From NCBI GenBank assembly GCA_965120355.1, contig CBCPMX010000033.1, positions 1-40,235 of the forward strand: a stretch of DNA of 40,235 bases. The letters are read 5' to 3'. Shown in pieces: positions 31,323-39,953 of the stretch. This stretch comes from CBCPMX01 sp965120355 (GTDB taxonomy: Bacteria; Bacillota; Clostridia; Oscillospirales; Oscillospiraceae). Numbering within the stretch: position 1 is the first letter of the stretch; every line of letters starts with the position of its first letter. The notes beneath the pieces are model-generated. The model searched no databases, was not told the origin of the DNA, and saw only the letters and a program-made list of their open reading frames with translations. Made by a program: the position numbers and the translations under genes.

Positions 31323-32375
31323 ATGAAATACACAATTTTCGGAGAATCCCACGGTCCCGCCACCGGCGTAACCCTGACCGGCGTCCCGGCGGGACTGGCC
31401 CTGGACCTGGACGCCATGGCCTTTGAGCTGTCCCGGCGCGCCACGGGGAAAAATGCCCTGTCCACAGCCCGGAAAGAAGCTGACGTGCCGGAAATTTTGT
31501 CCGGCGTCTTCCAGGGCAAAACCACCGGCACGCCACTGACCATCGTCATCCGCAACACGGACCAGCATTCCAAGGACTATGCCGCCACAAAAGATCTGGC
31601 CCGGCCCGGCCATGCCGATTATACCGGCCATCTGCGGTACCGGGGCGCCAACGACTATCGGGGCGGCGGACACTTTTCCGGCCGGCTGACAGCGCCGCTT
31701 GTGGCCGCCGGAGCCATTGCAAAACAGGTACTGGCGCAGCATGGTGTGGTAATCGGAGCCCATATTGCCTCGGTGGCGGGCATTCAGGATGGACGGTTCC
31801 CACTGGAACCCAATGCGGCCCTGTTTGCCCAAGTGGCCGCCAAGCCGTTCCCCACTCTGGACGACGAAGCGGGCGCGGCCATGCAGGCGGCCATTTTGGC
31901 GGCCCGGCAGGACCTGGACTCCGTGGGCGGTGAAATTGAATGCGCCATTGTGGGCCTGCCCGCCGGCGTGGGGGCGCCGGACTACGGCTGCAACGTGGAG
32001 GGCATTCTGTCCGGGCACTTATTTGCCGTCCCGGCAGTCAAGGGCGTCGCCTTCGGTGATGGGTTTGGATTGACGGCCATGCGGGGCAGCCAGGCCAACG
32101 ACCCGTTTTATATGGACGGCGACACGGTCAAAACCCGGACCAACCGCAACGGCGGCGTCAACGGCGGCATTACCAACGGCATGCCGGTCGTCTTTACCGT
32201 CGCTGTGAAACCCACGCCGTCCATTGCGCAGAAGCAGCAGACCGTGGACTTTGTCCGGCGGCAGAACGCAGAATTGGAAATTGTGGGCCGGCACGATCCC
32301 TGTATTGTCCATCGGGCGGTACCGGTCATTGAGGCGGCAGCGGCGCTGGCGGCGTGTCAGCTGCTGGAGATTTGA
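31323..32375 (+). CDS. aroC: Chorismate synthase
   Basis: A 350-residue FMN-dependent enzyme making chorismate from EPSP. Signatures: MKYTIFGESHGPATGVTL at the start, RPGHADYTGHLRYRG, the DYRGGGHFSGRLTAPLVAAG motif, GVAFGDGF and TNRNGGVNGGITNGMP. Start chosen at 31323 because AAAAAGGA lies 9 bases before it; ATG 31317 in the same frame is only 3 bases after that site. A 185-bp gap before it holds a short GCCGG/CCGGC hairpin but no clear promoter. Confidence 0.95.
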   Translation: MKYTIFGESHGPATGVTLTGVPAGLALDLDAMAFELSRRATGKNALSTARKEADVPEILSGVFQGKTTGTPLTIVIRNTDQHSKDYAATKDLARPGHADYTGHLRYRGANDYRGGGHFSGRLTAPLVAAGAIAKQVLAQHGVVIGAHIASVAGIQDGRFPLEPNAALFAQVAAKPFPTLDDEAGAAMQAAILAARQDLDSVGGEIECAIVGLPAGVGAPDYGCNVEGILSGHLFAVPAVKGVAFGDGFGLTAMRGSQANDPFYMDGDTVKTRTNRNGGVNGGITNGMPVVFTVAVKPTPSIAQKQQTVDFVRRQNAELEIVGRHDPCIVHRAVPVIEAAAALAACQLLEI

Positions 32376-32394
32376 GTAGGAGGGGCTTGATATC

Positions 32395-33564
32395 ATGGCA
32401 GAATTGGATGTGCTGCGCGGCGGCATCGACGAAGTGGACAAACAGATCGTCCACTTGTTTGAACGGCGTATGGAGCTGACCCGGCGGGTCGGCGAATATA
32501 AACAGGCCCGGAATATGCCTGTACTGGACCCGAAACGGGAACGGGAGGTCATTGAAAAAAAGCTGGCGGAACTGGGGGATCCGGGACTGAAAACCGACGT
32601 CATTTTGCTCTATGAGACCATCATGGGCATCAGCCGCCGCCAGCAGCGGCAGCTGGTGCAGGAGGGACGGGGCAATCCCCTCTACGACCGGTGTGTGGAC
32701 GCCATTGCGTCGGCGCGGGAGCCGGTGGCCCATCCCCGGGTCACCTATCAGGGCGTACCGGGGGCGTATTCCGAGACGGCGGCCATCCGGTTCTTTGGCC
32801 GGGACATGGACTGCCGGGGCCTGCCCCAGTTCGAAGATGTATTCCGCTCCCTGCGGGACGGCCAGGCGGATTACGGCGTGGTCCCTATTGAAAACAGCAC
32901 CACCGGGGCCATCCGGCAGATCTACGATCTGCTGACTCAGTATGAATGCTACATCGTGGGAGAAAACACGGTGAAGGTGGAGCACTGCCTCATGGCCCCC
33001 AAGGGGGCCAGCCTGGACACCATTACCCACGTCTATTCCCACGAGCAGGGCCTGTTCCAGAGCGAAAAATTCCTGAACCAGCATCCCGACTGGGTGCAGG
33101 TCCCCCACGGCGACACCGCCGGCAGCGCCCAGTATGTGGCCGAGACCGGCGACATTACCAAGGCCGCCATCTGTGCCGAACGGGCGGCAGAGCTGTACGG
33201 TCTGGAGATTCTGGTGCACGGCACCAACTATTCCCAGACCAACACCACCCGCTTTGTGATAGTTTCACCGAAAATGGAGCTGCGGGACGGGGCGGACAAA
33301 ATCAGCACCGTGTTCCTTCTGCCCCATCAAAGCGGCTCCCTGCATGAAATTCTGACCATTTTTGCCGTCCACGGCCTGAACATGGTCAAGCTGGAGTCCC
33401 GCCCTCTGCCCGGACGCAGCTGGGAGTATATGTTCTTCCTGGAGTTCACCGGCACGCTGGGGCCGGAGATGGACGCGGTGCTCCACGAGCTGACCCAGAC
33501 GACGGAGGAGTTCCGCCTGTTCGGCAATTTCAAGAGCAATTTGGAGGCAAACGATGGGGATTGA
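32395..33564 (+). CDS. pheA: Bifunctional chorismate mutase / prephenate dehydratase
   Basis: A 389-residue P-protein making phenylpyruvate from chorismate via prephenate. Residues 1-~90 are an AroQ-type chorismate mutase (RGGIDEVDKQIVHLFERRME). Residues ~115-290 are prephenate dehydratase (YQGVPGAYSETAAIRFFGRD, and NTTRFVIV with the catalytic Thr). Residues ~300-385 are an ACT domain with the ESRP phenylalanine-binding motif, so feedback inhibition by phenylalanine is likely. Full length. Its end overlaps the methyltransferase gene by 11 bases. Confidence 0.95.
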   Translation: MAELDVLRGGIDEVDKQIVHLFERRMELTRRVGEYKQARNMPVLDPKREREVIEKKLAELGDPGLKTDVILLYETIMGISRRQQRQLVQEGRGNPLYDRCVDAIASAREPVAHPRVTYQGVPGAYSETAAIRFFGRDMDCRGLPQFEDVFRSLRDGQADYGVVPIENSTTGAIRQIYDLLTQYECYIVGENTVKVEHCLMAPKGASLDTITHVYSHEQGLFQSEKFLNQHPDWVQVPHGDTAGSAQYVAETGDITKAAICAERAAELYGLEILVHGTNYSQTNTTRFVIVSPKMELRDGADKISTVFLLPHQSGSLHEILTIFAVHGLNMVKLESRPLPGRSWEYMFFLEFTGTLGPEMDAVLHELTQTTEEFRLFGNFKSNLEANDGD

Positions 33565-34396
33565 CAATTATGAATCAGTCCGGCAATATTATAATGGCGC
33601 ATCGGAACTGGAGTGGTCCAGGCTGGAGGGAACCCCCTTTGAATTCGCCCTGACCACCTGGATGATGGACAAGTATATCCGTCCCGGCGACTCCATTCTG
33701 GATATTGGCGGCGGCCCGGGCAGGTATTCCATCCACTACGCGGAAAAGGGCTGCGCCGTCACATTGGCCGATCTGTCCGAGGGCAACGTGGCCCTGGCGC
33801 AGAAAAAGGCGGCGGAGGCCGGTGTGCGTATCCAGGCCCATGCCGTCAACTGCCTGGAGCTGGACGCGCTGGGGCTGGGCCAGTTTGACCATGTGTTTCT
33901 CATGGGGCCCATGTACCACCTTCACGCCGAGGAGGACCGGGTGGCCGCGGTGGAAGCGGCGCTGCGGCGTCTGAAGCCCGGCGGCAAGCTGTACGTCTCG
34001 TTTATTCAGTCCTTTGCGGGCGTGATCTTCTGCCTGCAGCACGACAGGCATCTGCCAGCATGTATGGACTGTCCGGAAGACCGGCGCTGGCTGGACAGCA
34101 TTGCTGCGTGCGAAGATTTCTGCGGATCAGGCTTTTGTGAATATGTCTATGCCTATGATCTGCAAAACATTGCCCCATTCATGGCCCGGTTCCCGCTGGA
34201 ACGGCTGCACCTGTTCGGGCAGGAGGGCTTCCTGGCGCCCAACAAGTATGAGCTGGTGAAGCGGGAGGCGGAGACGGCGCAGTGGCTGGAGCTGGCAAAA
34301 AAATATCTGGAGCGGCCCGACCTGCTGAGCTGGTCGGAGCACATCATGTACATCGGTGTAAAGCAGGCCGCCCCTCAACAGGAGGCAGCGCTGTGA
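33554..34396 (+). CDS. Class I SAM-dependent methyltransferase
   Basis: A 280-residue Rossmann-fold methyltransferase. Motif I is ILDIGGGPGRYSIHYAEKG (about residues 48-66); the acidic end of strand 2 is TLADLSEGNV; motif IV region FDHVFLMGPMYHL. Substrate unknown. It overlaps pheA by 11 bases and aroK by 4 (GTGA), so it is translated as part of the aromatic operon despite no known role in the pathway. Confidence 0.9.
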   Translation: MGIDNYESVRQYYNGASELEWSRLEGTPFEFALTTWMMDKYIRPGDSILDIGGGPGRYSIHYAEKGCAVTLADLSEGNVALAQKKAAEAGVRIQAHAVNCLELDALGLGQFDHVFLMGPMYHLHAEEDRVAAVEAALRRLKPGGKLYVSFIQSFAGVIFCLQHDRHLPACMDCPEDRRWLDSIAACEDFCGSGFCEYVYAYDLQNIAPFMARFPLERLHLFGQEGFLAPNKYELVKREAETAQWLELAKKYLERPDLLSWSEHIMYIGVKQAAPQQEAAL

Positions 34397-34893
34397 AGAA
34401 TCTTGTGCTCACCGGCATGATGGGCTGCGGCAAAACCACCTGCGGAAAGCTGCTGGCCCAGCGCCTTGGCCGGGAACTGATCGACACCGACGCCTATATC
34501 GAGCAGCGGCAGGGCCGCACCATTGCGGAGATTTTTGCCGCCGAAGGCGAACCGTACTTCCGGGCGCTGGAACTGGATGTCTGTCGGGAACTGAGCGGGC
34601 AGCAGAATCTGGTCATCGCCTGCGGCGGCGGCCTTCCCCTGCAGGCGGCCTGTCGGGACGCCCTGGGCAGCAGCGGCGTGGTGGTGTTTCTGAACCGGGA
34701 TCCGGGCGCCATTTATGACAGCCTGGACACCCAGGGCCGGCCTCTGGCCCAACAGGACCGGGCGGCGTTTCTGGAGCGGTTCCGCCAGCGGGAGCCGGTA
34801 TACCGGGCCTGGGCTGACGTGACCGTCACCGATCCGGCTTCCCCAGAGGCAGCCGTGGAAGAACTTCTGAACAAGGTGGAGGCGTTTTTATGA
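34393..34893 (+). CDS. aroK: Shikimate kinase
   Basis: A 166-residue P-loop kinase phosphorylating shikimate. Walker A is GMMGCGKTT (residues 8-16). The shikimate site has DTDAYIEQRQGRTIAEIF, then GEPYFRALE, and CGGGLPL. GTG start at 34393 overlapping the methyltransferase stop; AACAGGAGG lies upstream. Its stop overlaps the aroQ start (ATGA). Confidence 0.95.
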   Translation: MKNLVLTGMMGCGKTTCGKLLAQRLGRELIDTDAYIEQRQGRTIAEIFAAEGEPYFRALELDVCRELSGQQNLVIACGGGLPLQAACRDALGSSGVVVFLNRDPGAIYDSLDTQGRPLAQQDRAAFLERFRQREPVYRAWADVTVTDPASPEAAVEELLNKVEAFL

Positions 34894-35321
34894 AATTTCT
34901 AATCATCAACGGTCCGAATCTGAATCTCCTGGGCGTACGGGAGCCGGGCATTTACGGCACACTGGACTACGAGGGCCTGTGCCGGAAGCTGAAACACGCG
35001 GCGGCGGCCATGGAGTGCGAAGCCGAGTGCTTCCAGTCCAATCACGAGGGCGCCATCATCGACGCGATCCACAGCGCGCGCGGCGTCTACGACGCCATCA
35101 TCCTCAATCCCGGCGCCTATACCCACTACAGCTATGCCATTCTCGACGCCTTAAAGGCGGTGGACGTACCGGCCATCGAGGTCCATATCTCCAATGTCCA
35201 TCAGCGGGAGGAATTCCGCCATACGTCCGTCACCGCGCCGGCCTGCGTGGGGCAGATCTGCGGCCTTGGTTCCTACGGCTATATTGCGGCCATGGGCTAT
35301 TTTGCGGGGCAGCAGGCATGA
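34890..35321 (+). CDS. aroQ: 3-dehydroquinate dehydratase, type II
   Basis: A 143-residue type II dehydroquinase producing 3-dehydroshikimate. Signature INGPNLNLLGVREPGIYG (active-site Tyr), FQSNHEGAIIDAIH, NPGAYTHYSYAI and EVHISNVHQREEFRHTS are all present. Overlaps aroK and aroE by 4 bases each. Confidence 0.96.
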   Translation: MKFLIINGPNLNLLGVREPGIYGTLDYEGLCRKLKHAAAAMECEAECFQSNHEGAIIDAIHSARGVYDAIILNPGAYTHYSYAILDALKAVDVPAIEVHISNVHQREEFRHTSVTAPACVGQICGLGSYGYIAAMGYFAGQQA

Positions 35322-36169
35322 AGCTGGAATACCACAATGCCACGGCCCTCATGGCCGTCATCGGCGATCCCATCGCCCACAGCCTGTCGCCCCTGCTCCA
35401 CAACACCATTCTCCGGGAACTGGGGGAGGACGCCGTCTATCTGGCCCGCCGCATCCGCCGGGAGGATCTGCGCCGCTGGGTGGACGCAGTGCGCGTGGCG
35501 GACATTGCTGCGTTCAACGCCACCATGCCCCACAAGCTGGACTTGGGAAACCTGGTGGACGAGCTGACCCAGGAGGCCCGCTTTTACGGCGCGGTCAATT
35601 CGGTGAAAAACGACCAAGGCCGCTTGATTGGCCACAACACCGACGGGGCCGGCTTCGCCCGCGCCCTGGAGGATCTGGGAACCGGTTTTTCAGGGCAGAC
35701 CGTCGTACTGCTGGGGGCCGGAGGCGCCGCGTCTTCTATCGCCCTGCGGGCGGTGCAGGACGGGGCAAAGGCCGTCTACATCCGCAACCGCACGGTTTCC
35801 AAGGCCCAGGCCCTTTGCAGCCGCTTCCCACAGGTCATGCAGGCCCAGACCATGGCCGACCCGTTCCCCGATGCGGACATCGTGGTCAGCACGCTGGCCC
35901 TGGAGGGGGCAAACGCCTTGGATTTGTCCTTTGTAAACCGGCTGAAGCGCCGCTGCACCGTCTGCGACATCCTCTATGCGCCGCCCCGGACGCCGCTGCT
36001 GCAGGCAGCCCAGGCGCGGGGTCTGCAAGTAGACAACGGATTGGCCATGCTGATTTATCAGGCAGTGTTTGCCCAGGAATTTTATCTTGGCAGGCCCCTG
36101 GACGCGGCAGCCATGGCGGCCGCCATCCGGCGGACACTGCAGGCTTCTGCCATATGCCCAGGCTCCTAA
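35318..36169 (+). CDS. aroE: Shikimate dehydrogenase
   Basis: A 283-residue NADP-dependent enzyme reducing 3-dehydroshikimate to shikimate. Shikimate-binding SLSPLLHN, catalytic lysine in AFNATMPHK (usually NVTIPHK), NTDGAGF with the catalytic Asp, and the nucleotide-binding VVLLGAGGAASSIAL are present. The Ala-Thr-Met version of the lysine motif is mildly unusual. Start overlaps the aroQ stop (ATGA). Last gene of the aromatic operon; no convincing terminator follows. Confidence 0.95.
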   Translation: MKLEYHNATALMAVIGDPIAHSLSPLLHNTILRELGEDAVYLARRIRREDLRRWVDAVRVADIAAFNATMPHKLDLGNLVDELTQEARFYGAVNSVKNDQGRLIGHNTDGAGFARALEDLGTGFSGQTVVLLGAGGAASSIALRAVQDGAKAVYIRNRTVSKAQALCSRFPQVMQAQTMADPFPDADIVVSTLALEGANALDLSFVNRLKRRCTVCDILYAPPRTPLLQAAQARGLQVDNGLAMLIYQAVFAQEFYLGRPLDAAAMAAAIRRTLQASAICPGS

Positions 36170-36288
36170 GGCGTCTTTGAAAATTTTTCAGGCCCGTCCG
36201 TTTGTTTGTTCTAAAACGGGATAAACTGGAGATATCCGGGGTCTGCCGTACCTGACCAAATCATCACGCGGAAGGAGCGATCTGCACA

Positions 36289-37266
36289 ATGTGCACAAGT
36301 ATCGCAATGTTTCACGCAGGCGGCTATTTTGGCCGCAATCTGGATTTAGAATATTCCTTTGGGGAGCAGGTCGCCGTCACACCGCGGCGCTTTCCGCTGC
36401 GGTTTCGCCGGCAGCCGGACATGGCCGCGCACTATGCCATGGTGGGCATGGCCAATGTGGCGCAGGGCCAGCCACTGTACGCGGAGGCCATGAATGAGAT
36501 GGGTCTGTATATGGCCGGACTGTACTTTCCCGGCAACGCATGGTATGATCCCGCAGTTCCGGAGGGCTTTGACGCAGTCGCCCCCTATGAGCTGATTCCC
36601 TGGGTGCTGGGCAGCTGCAAAGACTTGGCGGAAGTCCGTGTCCGGCTGGCGCGCTTTCGTCCATTGGGCATCCCTTTTTCCGAAGGGCTGCCTCTGGCGC
36701 CGCTGCACTGGCATATCGCCGACCGGTGCGGCGCCATGGTACTGGAAGCCACGAAGGACGGCGTCTTTCTCTATGAAGATCCGGTGGGGGTGCTCACCAA
36801 CAACCCGCCGTTCCCCTTCCATCAGATGAATCTGAACCAGTACCAGGGGCTTGACGTCCACCAGGTACAAAACCGCCTTGCGCCGGACATGCCGCTGCAT
36901 CCCTTTGGGCAGGGTATGGGCGCCATTGGTCTGCCCGGCGACGCCTCGCCGGCCTCCCGCTATGTCAGGGCCGCCTTCCACAAACTCAATTCTCCGGAAG
37001 CGGCGTCAGAGCTGCCGCAGGTGTCGGAATTTTTCCATCTGCTGGACACGGTGGCCATGGTGCGCGGCAGCGTCGTAACCCCAGAAGGCCGGTACGACAT
37101 CACCACTTATGCCTGCTGCATCAGTGCCGTAACACGGACCTTCTATTATAAGACCTACGGCAACAGCCGCATCCGTGCCGTGCGGCTGGATGGCGCGCCG
37201 CTGGATACGGAAATACTGTCGCTGTTCCCCCTGTGCGAAGCGCCGGATATCCAGTATCAGAACTGA
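36289..37266 (+). CDS. Choloylglycine hydrolase family enzyme (bile salt hydrolase / penicillin V acylase)
   Basis: A 325-residue Ntn-hydrolase. Met1 removal would expose Cys2 as nucleophile. Aligned by eye to the C. perfringens bile salt hydrolase, the catalytic set is Cys2, Arg16, Asp19, Asn171 (in VLTNNPPF) and Arg224 (in SPASRYVR). The residue matching Asn82 of bile salt hydrolases is Tyr79 (AGLYFPG), the residue characteristic of penicillin V acylases. No signal peptide, so cytoplasmic. It deconjugates glycine/taurine bile salts or cleaves related amides; specificity is ambiguous. GAAGGAG precedes the start. Convergent with a MaoC/flavodoxin operon. Confidence 0.9.
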   Translation: MCTSIAMFHAGGYFGRNLDLEYSFGEQVAVTPRRFPLRFRRQPDMAAHYAMVGMANVAQGQPLYAEAMNEMGLYMAGLYFPGNAWYDPAVPEGFDAVAPYELIPWVLGSCKDLAEVRVRLARFRPLGIPFSEGLPLAPLHWHIADRCGAMVLEATKDGVFLYEDPVGVLTNNPPFPFHQMNLNQYQGLDVHQVQNRLAPDMPLHPFGQGMGAIGLPGDASPASRYVRAAFHKLNSPEAASELPQVSEFFHLLDTVAMVRGSVVTPEGRYDITTYACCISAVTRTFYYKTYGNSRIRAVRLDGAPLDTEILSLFPLCEAPDIQYQN

Positions 37267-37360
37267 GCGGACACGCCGCATTTTTTACGCGGAGCATTCG
37301 GTCTCTGGTTTCCAATCCAAATATGCGCCGGCGGCGCTGGCATGATTGTCAGCAAACGCA

Positions 37361-37405
37361 AATGCGGTGTCCGCGATGGGAAGTTCTCATCGCGGGCACC
37401 GCATT
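37361..37405 (-). terminator. Hairpin between convergent genes
   Basis: AATGCGGTG and CCGCGATG arms (37361-37378) pair with CATCGCGG and CACCGCATT (37388-37405). On the minus strand it is followed by TTGCGTTTGCT; it begins 6 bp past the flavodoxin-like gene's stop. Confidence 0.75.
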
Positions 37406-37410
37406 CTCAG

Positions 37411-38364
37411 TCAGCTGATGCAGGTATACACGGAGTAGGGCGGTCTGGGATCGCCGCTGAAGGTGAGGAAGTAGTCCTCCACCACCTCGGATAAAAAGAT
37501 TTTGGCCTTGGCGAGGTCCCGCTGGCTGGGCCGGTTCTGGAAATCATAGTGCCAAAGCACAGAGCCGGGCTTGCCGCAGCCCATGGGGTCGTTGTCCACC
37601 ATGGTGGCCTCGCCCACGCCGAAGCTGTCCTCGTCTTTGATGGCGGCAGCTTTTTTCAGCGTGGCCAACTGCTCCGGGGCCATAGCGGTGAATTCCGCTG
37701 CATTGGGGTCATCCTGATAACGCTGGAGCAGCGCTTGGGTCTCGTCAATGTTCATTTTGAACTTGACGGCCAGCCCGTCCACAGAGGTGTGCCGCAATTC
37801 CCTGCCGGGGCAGGCGAACTTGCCCACGGTGCGAATACCGTTGACCCGCATCAGCTCCACCAGAACCTCCAAGGAGCCGTAGCACTCTTCAGGTCCGACG
37901 CCGCTGCCGCCATAGGTGCAGAATACGACGCCATAAATGGTCTTTTTCTGCTCGCCCTTGGCCCCTGGTGCGCCGGTACCCACGTCAGGGCAGACCACAC
38001 CGGGAATTCCTGTGCCCTGGCGGATCAGGCTGTGTCCGCCGGGACCGGGCGGGCTGCCGCTCTCCCGCATTTTCCGGAACATCTCCAGCGTTTCGCGGTT
38101 GCGGTACAGGGATTTGGTCCCCTGCAGGCCCATGAGCATGCTGACCTCTTTGTAGGGAAGGCCGGCAATAATGGGGCTGCCAAGGCAGACCAGGTCATAG
38201 TCCTCAAGAAAGACCGGCTGCTCCATCCAGTCCCGCTTGGGGTCGATTTTGACGCAGTCGGCTTCAAAGCCGTACTCTGTACAGACCTCCGCAAAGGCCC
38301 GGCCCACCTTTTCCGTGTTGCCGGTAATTGAGCCATAGAGAATCAGTGCTTTCCGTTTTGCCAT
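37411..38364 (-). CDS. Flavodoxin-like protein
   Basis: A 317-residue protein with an N-terminal flavodoxin FMN loop (ALILYGSITGNTEKVGRAFA, residues ~5-24) and a continuing flavodoxin-like fold (DLVCLGSPIIAGLPYKEV; YGVVFCTYGGSGVGPEE). A long second half has no motif I recognise. It is about twice the length of a simple flavodoxin. Start at 38364 after AAGGGGGGA; an upstream in-frame extension inside the preceding gene is not credible. It begins 13 bp after the MaoC-like gene, so the two form an operon. It may deliver electrons to, or act on the same substrate as, its neighbour. Confidence 0.82.
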   Translation of the reverse strand: MAKRKALILYGSITGNTEKVGRAFAEVCTEYGFEADCVKIDPKRDWMEQPVFLEDYDLVCLGSPIIAGLPYKEVSMLMGLQGTKSLYRNRETLEMFRKMRESGSPPGPGGHSLIRQGTGIPGVVCPDVGTGAPGAKGEQKKTIYGVVFCTYGGSGVGPEECYGSLEVLVELMRVNGIRTVGKFACPGRELRHTSVDGLAVKFKMNIDETQALLQRYQDDPNAAEFTAMAPEQLATLKKAAAIKDEDSFGVGEATMVDNDPMGCGKPGSVLWHYDFQNRPSQRDLAKAKIFLSEVVEDYFLTFSGDPRPPYSVYTCIS

Positions 38365-38377
38365 CGTGCGTCCCCCC

Positions 38378-39628
38378 TTATCCGCGGCTGGGCAGGACGG
38401 CCTCCATGGGGCACACCTGCACAATGTCGCCGTCCAGCGTTTCGCCCCAGGCACAGATTTTGATGCAGTGACGGCCTTCGCCGTCGATGTATTTGTCATA
38501 GATGTACGCCTTGCCGATACAGGTGTCGCCTTCAGAACCATGCCGGTTCAGCGGGCGGTTCTCATAGCCGGGAACCACCTGGCAGATCAGATCGTAATCA
38601 TAGGGCTTCCAGGCGCGCATTTCCTTGTAGAACGGGAAGAACCGCCAGCAAAAGCGGCTGACATAGCCGGCATCGCCGATCCAGTTGGTCACCGTCCTGG
38701 CCACATTCCGCGCGCCGGTGTCATTGTACCAGACCATGCGGCCATTGGGGATATTGCGGGTACCCAGATGCAGCGCTGTCTCAAACAGATAGTTGCCATT
38801 GCCGTCACGGAACATGGTCTTCAGGGCTTCTTTGTCGCACAGCTGCTGGCGGGACAGGGGACGCGCGCCGTACCAGGCGATCATATCCATATAGGTGATG
38901 GGGCCGGAGCAGGTGGGCGTCATGAAGGTGCCGACTTCAACGTCCTCCCAGTACCGGGGTTCGGCCCCACGAATCTCCTCCTCCGCCCACAACCGGCGGA
39001 TGGTCTCCCAGTCCTCATCGGTGGTGTAGTGGGCAGGGGGAAAGTAGTCGCACCAAGCGCTCATGTTGGCAGAGAAGTCATAGGGCACGTCGTCAGTATC
39101 GTACTTTTTATAACAGTCGCGAACGTTGCTGGTAGCGGTGACAACAGTCTGGCCTTGCTGATCCACCATGGTGGAGGTGCCGCCGGAATACCACTGCCGC
39201 AGATCCGAGCCAGGCTCTGTGACCTCATAAAATTCGCCCTTGCTCTCTCCCTGCGTCAGGAAGTCCCCGGCCACAATGGGCCGCGCCAGGCGGATGTCGG
39301 TACCGTCGTTGGTGTAGCAGAAGAAATCAGCAATGTCCTTGACAAAGCCCGGCGCGCCCATGGCGCCCATGCCCGCAAACCCAGGGAAGGCAGGCAGATT
39401 GTCGTATCCGGCCTGTTTGGCATACGCGGGATCGTTGAACAGCGGATTATAGGGGTCCCATTTCTGGTTGTACGCCAGAACCTCCTCCACGGAATAGGGT
39501 TTCGGTGCTCTGGGTGGGAACCCGCCCTTCATGGGCTTTTTCCCGGACGCGATGTCCAAACGCTCCTGGACTTGCTCCCGTTCAAAGTCCAGATACACAC
39601 CGGGGGTAAATTTTATAAATTCAGGCAT
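38378..39628 (-). CDS. MaoC-like double-hotdog protein (acyl dehydratase family)
   Basis: A 416-residue protein resembling two-domain hotdog hydratases/dehydratases. The N-terminal motif region reads NQKWDPYNPLFNDPAYAKQA, where hydratase-2 enzymes have D-x-N-P-L-H; here the catalytic histidine position is Phe. The second half has GPITYMDMIAWYGARPLS and ends with a hotdog-like segment. Start at 39628, with AGGAGG 8 bases before it. First gene of an operon with the flavodoxin-like gene. Loss of the histidine argues for a changed reaction or a binding role. Substrate unknown. Confidence 0.8.
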   Translation of the reverse strand: MPEFIKFTPGVYLDFEREQVQERLDIASGKKPMKGGFPPRAPKPYSVEEVLAYNQKWDPYNPLFNDPAYAKQAGYDNLPAFPGFAGMGAMGAPGFVKDIADFFCYTNDGTDIRLARPIVAGDFLTQGESKGEFYEVTEPGSDLRQWYSGGTSTMVDQQGQTVVTATSNVRDCYKKYDTDDVPYDFSANMSAWCDYFPPAHYTTDEDWETIRRLWAEEEIRGAEPRYWEDVEVGTFMTPTCSGPITYMDMIAWYGARPLSRQQLCDKEALKTMFRDGNGNYLFETALHLGTRNIPNGRMVWYNDTGARNVARTVTNWIGDAGYVSRFCWRFFPFYKEMRAWKPYDYDLICQVVPGYENRPLNRHGSEGDTCIGKAYIYDKYIDGEGRHCIKICAWGETLDGDIVQVCPMEAVLPSRG

Positions 39629-39773
39629 ATTTGTACCTCCTGTTCCAGTTGACGCGGCGTTCCGCGCCGGTTCATAAGTCGTCCTGCACCATCTTCGAAC
39701 CAACCGCCTGCATCTGCAACCAGCGCTTTTGCGCACCGCACTTGCCAAATGCCGCAGTGGGTTCCTATGTTTT

Positions 39774-39801
39774 ATTATAGTGAATCTGGAAGATCATGCA
39801 A
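39774..39801 (-). promoter_or_regulatory. Promoter of the MaoC-flavodoxin operon
   Basis: Minus strand: TTGCAT (39801-39796), 16-bp spacer, TATAAT (39779-39774). It gives a leader of about 140 nt before the start codon. Confidence 0.7.
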
Positions 39802-39953
39802 GCCGCAAAAAATGATCCGAATACGAAATATAGGGAACTTTGCAGGAAAAACAGGTATTTATAAATTGCCCCTCGTATATAAATTGTATGAAGTCCATGC
39901 TGCCCGGCAATATCTTGGCAAGCAAAACGTAAGTGGACCGTCCTGCACAGGGT

